This document shows, in pieces, positions 6,987-12,808 of a stretch of DNA of 12,808 nt. Source of the DNA: Anaerolineae bacterium (lineage in GTDB: Bacteria > Chloroflexota > Anaerolineae > B4-G1 > SLSP01); the NCBI GenBank assembly GCA_021107605.1, contig JAIOSN010000042.1, positions 1 to 12,808 on the forward strand, written 5' to 3'. How positions within the stretch are numbered: position 1 is the stretch's first letter; every line of letters starts with the position of its first letter. The position numbers and the translations under genes are program-made. The notes beneath the pieces are model-generated. The model worked only from the letters and a program-made list of their open reading frames with translations, did not search any database and was not told the origin of the DNA.

Positions 6987-7061
6987 CTTTTGACGACCTA
7001 AATATCAATCCATTTTAACGAGGGCGACTTCAACCTACTTTCCCCCTCCCTGCGAAACTGA

Positions 7062-7089
7062 ATTCTACCATAGAGGTAAAAAACGTCAA
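7062..7089 (-). promoter_or_regulatory. Housekeeping-sigma promoter upstream of rpsL
   Basis: On the minus strand TTGACG (-35, 7084-7089) is separated by 16 nt from TAGAAT (-10, 7062-7067), with a TGG extended -10 immediately before it. Transcription would start near 7055, giving a leader of about 120 nt before rpsL. The layout matches the promoter ahead of rpoB, including the shared TATGG preceding the -10. Confidence 0.75.
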
Positions 7090-7141
7090 CTCCTCGCGAA
7101 TCAATTTCATCAGGACAGCGAGGTGATTATCAACCATCACT

Positions 7142-7182
7142 TGAGAAAAGAAAGAGAATCACCAGCGGGGGACCATCTCCCC
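7142..7182 (-). terminator. Weak terminator candidate after rpoB
   Basis: A 5-bp stem, GGGGA (7178-7182) with TCCCC (7168-7172) and a 5-nt loop, lies 11 nt after the rpoB stop. A pyrimidine-rich, T-dominated tract (7142-7158) follows, but about 10 nt downstream of the stem. The stem is short and the tract is not adjacent, so termination would be partial at best; read-through into rpsL is possible. Confidence 0.3.
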
Positions 7183-7192
7183 ATTGCGGCAC

Positions 7193-10100
7193 TTACCGCC
7201 GTTCAGGAACCAGTCCCAACAACCCCATGCCCAATTTCGGCAGCTTAGCATCTTTACGTTCACGGGCGAACCGCAACACTTCACCCGTATCGGTGACCGC
7301 TTCCACGGCGAGCGCCAGACTCTGTAATTCCTTAACCAATACATTGAAAGAGGCTGGTATGCCCGGCTCCTCAATGGGTAAGCCCTTGACAATGGCCTCG
7401 TAGGCGTTCACACGTCCTTGCACATCGTCTGACTTGATGGTCAGCATCTCCTGAAGAACATAAGCTGCACCATAAGCTTCCAATGCCCAGACCTCCATTT
7501 CACCGAAGCGTTGACCACCGAACTGAGCTTTGCCACCCAATGGTTGTTGGGTCACTAAAGAATAAGGTCCAGTTGAACGAGTGTGAACCTTGTCCTCGAT
7601 CAAGTGATGCAGTTTAAGCATATAAATCACCCCCACCGTGATCGGTTGATCAAAGGGGCGGCCTGTTTTGCCATCGTAAAGTTGCATCTTGCCTAACGTA
7701 GGTAGAGGTAAATTTTCCCGAATGCTAATCTCTGTTGCTTTCAACCGCAACTCTTCACCGGAGAGATCCGCTAGCTCTTGTCCATGCGCTTCCATCCATA
7801 AACGCAAACAGAGATCAATGGCTAAGAAATCTGCTTCCTTCTTCTCGCTGTGCTTCCGAGGATCATCCTCAAAAACCAGCACCGCATCGGGATCATACCC
7901 TTCTTCCCGTAGCCATTCAGACAACACCGAACGGCGAGCATAGATCTCATCATCGCGCAACAAATCCGGGTCATAACCCAATTGCGAAAGCCAGGCCGCC
8001 ACGTAGATGAGGCGCGCCTCAGTATCACTCTCCAATTGTTCTAGATCGTATTCTTGCGCCTTGAACCAACTCCAGGCCCGCTCCATAACCTCATCCTCGG
8101 CCTTGTCAATAAGCCAAGCCCGCGCCATATCGGCAGCAATTTCATCTTCATCTGCGCCATCGAAAACCGGAGTAACTGTATGGAACCCCAGTCGTTCGGC
8201 CGCCCAGCCCAGATGTGTCTCCAGCACCTGTCCGATATTCATGCGCCCCGGCACACCTAGCGGATTGAGGATAATATCAATTGCTCGGCCATTTGCCAGA
8301 TAAGGCATATCGGCCGTCGGCACCACATTGGAGATCACGCCTTTGTTGCCATGGCGACCAGCCATCTTGTCGCCAACGGTAATCGCCCGGCGCTGCGCCA
8401 CATAGACACGCACCACCTTCTCCACTCCCGCGGGCAGATCACGGTACTCTTCACGCGAGAAGACTTTCACGTCAACCACTTTGCCTCGCGCCCCATGTGG
8501 CATTCTCATACTCGTATCTTTCACATCACGCAATTTCTCACCGAAGATAGCGCGTAGCAATTTTTCTTCTGGCGTGAGCTCTTTCTCACCCTTGGGGGTA
8601 ATTTTGCCCACTAAAATATCCAATGGGCCAACCTCCGCCCCCACGCGAACCACGCCATCCTCATCAAGGTCGCTCAAGGCACTCTCGGAAACATTAGGAA
8701 TCTCAGCAGTGACTTCTTCTGGACCCAGTTTGGTATCTCGCGCCACGAGTTCATATTCCTCCATGTGAATGGAAGTAAATTTCTCTTGGCGAACCAGCTC
8801 TTCATTGAGCAGAATCGCATCCTCAAAGTTCCCGCCCTCCCACGACATGAACGCCACCAGAGCGTTCTGTCCCAGGGCCAAGATACCTTTTTCAGTAGAA
8901 GAGCCATCGGCCAAAACATCACCCGCTGCCACCCGTTGACCTTTGATAACAATCGGGTGCTGATTAAAGCAAGTGCTCTGGTTGGAACGATTGTATTTAA
9001 GCAAACTGTAGCTCTCCGCCTCACCATCATCAGACCGCACCACGATCTTTTCACTCGCCGCGCTGATGACCACTCCCGATTGACGGGCAATTACCACTAG
9101 GCCGGAGTTCGCTGCCGCCGGACGCTCCATGCCGGTTCCCACCCGGGGAGCATCCGGTAAAACTAACGGGACACCCTGCCGCTGCATGTTCGAACCCATC
9201 AGAGCGCGGTTGGCATCATCGTGTGACAAGAAAGGAATCAAAGCCGCAGAAACGCCTACGATCTGCAAGGGGGCCACGTCTATGTAATCTATGCGCTCTG
9301 GTGAAGTGGCGATAAACTGTCCACCTTTACGCGCTGAAACACGTTGAGCAACAAAATTACCACTTTCGTCCAACATAGTGTTGGCCTGCGCAATAGCATA
9401 AACTTCTTCTCGGTCAGCAGAGAGATAATCTATCTCGGAGGTCACATGCGGCACAATTTTAACGCTATCACTCAGCGGCAACGCGACTATCTTCTCAGCC
9501 AACGCTGCATCTACCACCGCACCGGCTTTAACCACCACCTCTCCGGTATCGGGGTCACGCACGTCTTCACGCAATGTCTCTCCCCGGAGTTTCTCTTTGG
9601 TTTTGGGGACCACCCGAATTACCCGGCGATAGGGCGTTTCGATAAATCCCAAATCGTTCACGCGCGCATAGGTTCCCAAACGACCAATCAAACCGATATT
9701 CGGCCCCTCCGGAGTCTCGATAGGACAAATGCGCCCATAGTGACTGTTATGTACATCACGCACATCAAAGCCGGCCCGCTCACGCTTCAGCCCTCCCGGC
9801 CCCAGGGCAGAGAGAGTGCGTTTATGGGTAAGGCTGGCCAAGGGATTAGTCTGCTCCATAAATTGCGATAGCTGACTTGAACCAAAGAATTCACGGATCA
9901 CGGCCACTACCGGACGAATGTTGATCAGGCTCACAGGAGTGGGAGAGTCATCGCGAATACTCATGCGTTCCTTGATCACTCGCTCCATCCGCACCATGCC
10001 CACGCGCAATTTGGCCTGCACCAATTCGCCCACCGTTTTTACCCGGCGATTTCCCAGGTGATCCATATCATCGGGGCCAGCGACGCCATTATTGATATGG

Positions 10101-11098
10101 ATCATACGCCGCACAAAAGCCACCAGGTCCTCTTTCGTGATAGTCCGGACGGACATGGGGATATTCAGCCCCATACGTTGATTCAACTTGTAGCGTCCCA
10201 CTTTCTGGAGGTTATAGCGTTGGGGATCAAAGAGCTGCGAGGTGAGATATTCTTCAGCGTTATCTAAAGTCGCCGGATCACCGGGACGCATACGTCGATA
10301 GAACTCTATCAGCGCCGCCTCGGCCATAGTATATTTACCATCGCGCAAGTCTAATTCCGGTTCCTGACGCATCGTAGTCGCAATCCACGGATGATCAGGA
10401 TCATTATCGGCTTCCTCAAAAAGCCCTAGCAGCTCCTCATCAGTGCCAGCGCTCAATAGATTGCTGTGCAATTCATCATCAATGGCAGCCAGCGCACGCA
10501 GGAAGAGCGTGACAGGAATGATCCGCTTACGATTAAAGCGCAAGGTTAGATACCCTGATTTACGGGTCTCAAATTGCATCCACGCACCACGGTCAGGGAT
10601 CATCTTAGCGGTCGCCAAACGATGACCGCCATCCGCGTCCACATCAAAATATACACCGGGCGAACGGATCAACTGGCTAACGATTACCCGCTCCGTTCCA
10701 TTGATGATAAAGGTAGCACTCTCCGCCATCAAGGGTAGATCGCCCAGGAAAATCTCCTGCTGAACGATCTCACTAGTCTCGCGATTTACCAACGCAACAC
10801 CCACGTAAAGCGGGGTTGCATAAGTCAGATCACGATCTATGCACTCCTGACGCGAGTATTTAGGCTCAACAAAACGATAGCCCAAATCAAATTCCGCTTC
10901 CTCGGCTCGCCGGCCGGGGAAGTAGAGGCTTAACTGACCATTGTAACTTTCGATAGGTGATATTTCATCAAAGAGCTGCTGTAAGCCTTCATCTCGCAAC
11001 CACTGATAAGATTTCAATTGGACTTCCACGAGGCCAGGTAGTTCCAAAACACTGGAGAACTGCGCGTACGACTTAACTCTCAGGTCGGTTTCCTGCAT
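7193..11098 (-). CDS. rpoB: DNA-directed RNA polymerase subunit beta
   Basis: The beta subunit forms one jaw and much of the active centre of RNA polymerase. The 1301-residue product is intact. Landmarks: the rifampicin-pocket segment SSQLSQFMEQTNPL to about residue 436, then GRICPIETPEGPNIGLIG; GNFEDA with E759 and D760 (E. coli E813/D814); GDKMAGRHGNKG with K911 (E. coli K1065); and DKVHTRSTGPYSL with H1172 (E. coli H1237), followed by QQPLGGKAQFGGQRFGEMEV. In the pocket, E. coli D516, N518 and R529 correspond to E415, T417 and T428. Between FDGADEDEI (about 978) and LYDGKTG (about 1139) is an acidic, probably helical insertion of over 100 residues with a repeated W-x5-Y motif. The ATG at 11096-11098 has GGGAGGAG upstream. 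No rpoC follows; the next gene is rpsL, which has its own promoter. Confidence 0.97.
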   Translation of the reverse strand: MQETDLRVKSYAQFSSVLELPGLVEVQLKSYQWLRDEGLQQLFDEISPIESYNGQLSLYFPGRRAEEAEFDLGYRFVEPKYSRQECIDRDLTYATPLYVGVALVNRETSEIVQQEIFLGDLPLMAESATFIINGTERVIVSQLIRSPGVYFDVDADGGHRLATAKMIPDRGAWMQFETRKSGYLTLRFNRKRIIPVTLFLRALAAIDDELHSNLLSAGTDEELLGLFEEADNDPDHPWIATTMRQEPELDLRDGKYTMAEAALIEFYRRMRPGDPATLDNAEEYLTSQLFDPQRYNLQKVGRYKLNQRMGLNIPMSVRTITKEDLVAFVRRMIHINNGVAGPDDMDHLGNRRVKTVGELVQAKLRVGMVRMERVIKERMSIRDDSPTPVSLINIRPVVAVIREFFGSSQLSQFMEQTNPLASLTHKRTLSALGPGGLKRERAGFDVRDVHNSHYGRICPIETPEGPNIGLIGRLGTYARVNDLGFIETPYRRVIRVVPKTKEKLRGETLREDVRDPDTGEVVVKAGAVVDAALAEKIVALPLSDSVKIVPHVTSEIDYLSADREEVYAIAQANTMLDESGNFVAQRVSARKGGQFIATSPERIDYIDVAPLQIVGVSAALIPFLSHDDANRALMGSNMQRQGVPLVLPDAPRVGTGMERPAAANSGLVVIARQSGVVISAASEKIVVRSDDGEAESYSLLKYNRSNQSTCFNQHPIVIKGQRVAAGDVLADGSSTEKGILALGQNALVAFMSWEGGNFEDAILLNEELVRQEKFTSIHMEEYELVARDTKLGPEEVTAEIPNVSESALSDLDEDGVVRVGAEVGPLDILVGKITPKGEKELTPEEKLLRAIFGEKLRDVKDTSMRMPHGARGKVVDVKVFSREEYRDLPAGVEKVVRVYVAQRRAITVGDKMAGRHGNKGVISNVVPTADMPYLANGRAIDIILNPLGVPGRMNIGQVLETHLGWAAERLGFHTVTPVFDGADEDEIAADMARAWLIDKAEDEVMERAWSWFKAQEYDLEQLESDTEARLIYVAAWLSQLGYDPDLLRDDEIYARRSVLSEWLREEGYDPDAVLVFEDDPRKHSEKKEADFLAIDLCLRLWMEAHGQELADLSGEELRLKATEISIRENLPLPTLGKMQLYDGKTGRPFDQPITVGVIYMLKLHHLIEDKVHTRSTGPYSLVTQQPLGGKAQFGGQRFGEMEVWALEAYGAAYVLQEMLTIKSDDVQGRVNAYEAIVKGLPIEEPGIPASFNVLVKELQSLALAVEAVTDTGEVLRFARERKDAKLPKLGMGLLGLVPERR

Positions 11099-11123
11099 AT
11101 TGATATTCTCCTCCCGGAGTCCC

Positions 11124-11153
11124 CTGCGGATAGCGATAGCAACAATTCCGCAG
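11124..11153 (-). promoter_or_regulatory. Hairpin adjacent to rpoB ribosome binding site
   Basis: A perfect 7-bp stem, CTGCGGA (11147-11153) with TCCGCAG (11124-11130), encloses a 16-nt loop. It ends about 9 nt before the GGGAGGAG of rpoB, close enough to affect ribosome access. No known element was recognised. Confidence 0.35.
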
Positions 11154-11165
11154 CTATGAATTAAC

Positions 11166-11176
11166 TGAACAGTTCA
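11166..11176. repeat. 11-bp palindrome TGAACWGTTCA
   Basis: A perfect two-fold symmetric site, 5-bp arms around one central base, lies about 165 bp downstream of the rpoB promoter -10. It could be a repressor operator or a chance palindrome; it does not match the Gram-positive LexA box, which has a wider spacing. Confidence 0.2.
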
Positions 11177-11214
11177 AAAACAATAATAACTGGTATGTGA
11201 AAGAAAAAATATAA

Positions 11215-11260
11215 CCAACAAAGAAAACGCGATGCGTTTACATCTCCAATTTGCATCACG
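11215..11260 (-). terminator. Attenuator-like hairpin with U tail in rpoB leader
   Basis: On the transcribed strand CGTGATGC (11253-11260) pairs with GCATCGCG (11228-11235) through 8 bp including one G-U pair, with a 17-nt loop; the stem can lengthen by A-U and G-U pairs into the tail. The next bases are TTTTCTTTGTT. An alternative 6-bp stem with a 3-nt loop (AAACGC with GCGTTT, 11225-11239) uses the same 3' arm and part of the U tail, so the two folds exclude each other. This is the arrangement of a terminator/antiterminator switch; function is inferred. Confidence 0.45.
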
Positions 11261-11339
11261 CTCTTTAGAACTGCGGGCTATTATTTAACTTCTCCATTCT
11301 TTATAATCAAATGGCCGGCTCACACAACCACGACTGACC

Positions 11340-11367
11340 ATTATACCATACCCTCTTTGTCAGTCAA
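11340..11367 (-). promoter_or_regulatory. Strong extended -10 promoter for rpoB
   Basis: TTGACT (-35, 11362-11367), a 16-nt spacer ending TATGG, and a consensus TATAAT (-10, 11340-11345) lie on the minus strand. The TGG before the -10 makes it an extended -10 promoter. The start point should be near 11333. This separates rpoB transcription from the plsC gene upstream. Confidence 0.85.
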
Positions 11368-11411
11368 AGTGAGAAAAACTACCTGAACCCAACTAAAATC
11401 AACGTGGCTAG

Positions 11412-12044
11412 CTAGACCTTCTCCGCGTAGACGCCTCGATATTCTGGTGGTAGTAATTTCGCAATGCGCACCATTATAAGTTCGGTGGCCGCCATCAGCT
11501 CCTCCGAGCTCATCCGCCCTTCCCGGGGCAGATGAAAGGGTTCACCATAAGTTATACCCAACCGCATCCGGCGGAAACACAACAACCCTTTCATGTCCTG
11601 CGTCCCCGTAATTCCCAAGGGGACGATAGGGACACCAGCATGAGCCGCGATAAACGCAACTCCTGGCTTCCCTGGCTGTAATGAACCACTGGTAGAACGA
11701 GTACCCTCCGGGGCCAACCCTAGCACGTCGCCACGTTTCAATACTTTGATAGCTGTCATCAGTGGTTCACGGCTAAACTCCGTGCGATTTACCCAAATCC
11801 CACCGCTAGCTTCTGTAAACCAGTTGACTAACGGATAGGATTTGTATTTAGCCGCCACCAGGGCGTAGACCTGCCTCGGACACGTTATCCCAATCAAGAA
11901 CGTATCCAACCGGCTCAGGTGATTAATAGCCAAAATACAGCCCTCTTCCTTGGGAATATTTTCCACCCCCTTCACTTCCACGCGCCCTAAAGCATGGATG
12001 ATAATCGAGAGCACCTTACGAATACGTACATATTTTTTATCCAT
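11412..12044 (-). CDS. plsC: 1-acyl-sn-glycerol-3-phosphate acyltransferase (PlsC family)
   Basis: Enzymes of this family transfer an acyl group to lysophosphatidic acid, giving phosphatidic acid for membrane lipids, at the cytoplasmic membrane. The 210-residue product has the four acyltransferase blocks in order: NHLSRLD (41-47, the H-x4-D catalytic pair H42/D47), GGIWVNR (81-87), PEGTRS (112-117) and GVPIVPLGI (137-145). A hydrophobic N-terminal stretch (about 11-19) may associate with the membrane, but there is no clear signal peptide. Length is typical of short PlsC proteins. The ATG at 12042-12044 lies 9 nt after the preceding stop with GAGGTG close upstream, so it is probably cotranscribed with the LysM-domain gene. 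The exact acyl acceptor cannot be read from sequence; other members of this superfamily act on different lysolipids. Confidence 0.88.
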   Translation of the reverse strand: MDKKYVRIRKVLSIIIHALGRVEVKGVENIPKEEGCILAINHLSRLDTFLIGITCPRQVYALVAAKYKSYPLVNWFTEASGGIWVNRTEFSREPLMTAIKVLKRGDVLGLAPEGTRSTSGSLQPGKPGVAFIAAHAGVPIVPLGITGTQDMKGLLCFRRMRLGITYGEPFHLPREGRMSSEELMAATELIMVRIAKLLPPEYRGVYAEKV

Positions 12045-12053
12045 CGCACCTCA

Positions 12054-12808
12054 TCAATTGCTCTGGCATCCCCAGGCTAATGCCTGGAAGGAGGCGGGCA
12101 CCTTTTTACCTCTGGGGGTTAACAATAATGCAAATTCTGTCAGCTGGCCGGGCTGTAAATTCTCCACCTCCAGCAGCAACGTCTGCCGATAGGCCAAGAC
12201 CTGAGCATCGTCATCATAGAGGGTAACTACCACCGTAACCCGCTCCACCAACGCGGTTGCCTGATTCGTAATCTGCCCAGCAACTCGATATTGCGGACCA
12301 GAGACACCTCCAGTCAGCTGACTCACCTCCAGCGGCAGAAAACCGGAGGTTATCCCGCCGATAGGTTCAGCGCGACGCAAGATGACCTCTGCCTTAACGG
12401 CTCCGGGAGGAGGCTCGGCAAAGAGTAGCGCAAAAGGGGCCCGTTTCTCAGGCGGCAAGTAATCCGCGGCCGCCAGCGTCCTCTTGGTGCATCCAGTAAC
12501 GTCACCTGTACTTGCAAATTGGTGATCGGCCCGGTGGTGCTATTTGCTACTTCTCCCAGACACCAAATCCCGCCCACGGCCGTGGGGTAAAGAGCAATGT
12601 GAGCTTCTGGCAGCGGGAGCGGAGTTGGTGTGCGCAAGATCAAATACCCTTGAACCGCCGGGGAAGTTTCTGCTTCCTCCGGTTCGTCCTGCGGGATGAT
12701 TAGCGCTTGCCCAATGCTCAAGGCGTTAGGATTATCCATCCCATTCTGCTCTTGGATCGCTGCCGCCTTGACCCCATACTCCAACGCAATGCCGAAGAGC
12801 GTATCACC
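12054..12808 (-). pseudogene. LysM plus FxLYD-like domain protein, frameshifted, 5' end outside window
   Basis: Two overlapping reading frames together encode one protein. The first enters at the window edge with GDTLFGIALEYGVKAAAIQE and QALIIP, a LysM peptidoglycan-binding domain, then an acidic/proline-rich linker and GGIWCLGEVANSTTGPITNL, the start of an FxLYD-like beta domain. After VTLLDA (12488) its homology ends; the other frame resumes with TLAAADYLPPEKRAPFALLF by 12464 and goes on to a second FxLYD-like domain (YRVAGQITNQ, VTVVVTLYDDD) and the terminal WGCQSN. The geometry fits loss of one base (or gain of two) between about 12465 and 12487. The protein is probably extracytoplasmic, binding cell wall through LysM; its exact function is unknown. 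Either the gene is truly broken or the read has an error. No slippery heptamer was seen to support programmed frameshifting. plsC follows after 9 nt. Confidence 0.8.

Larger units (their letters stand above)
11099..11333 (-). promoter_or_regulatory. Long structured 5' leader of rpoB
   Basis: Transcription from the promoter at 11340-11367 would give a leader of about 235 nt. No gene was seen in it on either strand. It holds, in order of transcription, a U-tailed hairpin with an alternative fold, an 11-nt palindrome and a hairpin next to the ribosome binding site, each listed separately. A leader of this length with these structures suggests control after initiation, but the ligand or protein is unknown. 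Confidence 0.45.

Noticed and set aside
6998..7033. 11-residue TTG-initiated frame in the rpsL leader, behind a G-rich sequence
   Set aside because: The SD-like sequence is poorly spaced, the start is weak and the peptide has no runs of codons typical of attenuation leaders.
7092..7123. Inverted repeat CCTCGC/GCGAGG upstream of the rpsL promoter, with a T6 run 9 nt later
   Set aside because: The loop is 20 nt, and the T run is part of the promoter spacer; terminator or operator function is not supported.
7122..7163. 7-bp inverted repeat GGTGATT/AATCACC after rpoB
   Set aside because: The arms are 28 nt apart with no U tract; probably chance.
12350..12463. Continuation of the first LysM frame (GRWRPRITCRLRN onward) as a real C-terminus
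   Set aside because: Its arginine/leucine-rich sequence has no domain character, while the other frame resumes the expected beta-domain sequence.
1..12808. CRISPR array, insertion sequence, tRNA or rRNA gene
   Set aside because: No repeat-spacer pattern, transposase frame, terminal repeats or RNA gene signature was seen; the window is dense with conserved genes.

Overview
The window is a bacterial transcription/translation core region, almost certainly from a member of the Chloroflexota, probably an Anaerolineae/Caldilineae-type lineage. That placement is inferred from three things: the style of the EF-Tu, EF-G and S12 proteins, an enlarged RpoB, and a LysM protein carrying FxLYD-like beta domains. 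It was not confirmed by a database search. Every supported gene lies on the minus strand, so transcription runs from high to low coordinates.

Layout in the direction of transcription: (1) 12808-12054, the 3' part of a LysM plus FxLYD-like protein gene, interrupted by a frameshift. (2) 12044-11412, a PlsC-type acyltransferase 9 nt downstream. (3) 11411-11099, a 313-nt intergenic stretch with a strong extended -10 promoter (TTGACT/16 nt/TATAAT), then a leader of roughly 230 nt with a U-tailed hairpin, a mutually exclusive alternative hairpin, a palindrome and a hairpin next to the ribosome binding site. (4) 11098-7193, rpoB, which is not followed by rpoC. (5) 7192-6935, an intergenic region with a second promoter of the same design (TTGACG/16 nt/TAGAAT) and a perfect 9-bp hairpin before rpsL. 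(6) 6934-1, a str plus S10 cluster: rpsL, rpsG, fusA, tuf, rpsJ, a 164-nt gap with a G/C-run hairpin, then rplC, rplD, rplW and the first 172 codons of rplB.

The genes make the beta subunit of RNA polymerase, proteins of the ribosomal decoding centre (S12, S7) and mRNA-entry/assembly region (S10), large-subunit proteins around the peptidyl transferase centre and exit tunnel (L3, L4, L23, L2), and the two elongation GTPases. The two near-identical promoters suggest that beta-subunit synthesis and the ribosomal/elongation-factor operon respond to the same signals.

The most unusual content is in the elongation factors. The EF-Tu keeps its P-loop, DCPGH, NKVD and SAL motifs but has lost the near-invariant PEEKARGITI switch I sequence, with a longer, unrelated lysine/arginine-rich segment in its place, and it has further changes at conserved domain 2 positions. 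The adjacent EF-G lacks the conserved domain IV tip histidine. Other points of interest are a repeat-containing RpoB insertion, a threonine at the normally arginine position of the rifampicin pocket, the missing rpoC, and the leader RNA structures. No tRNA, rRNA, insertion sequence or CRISPR array was seen.
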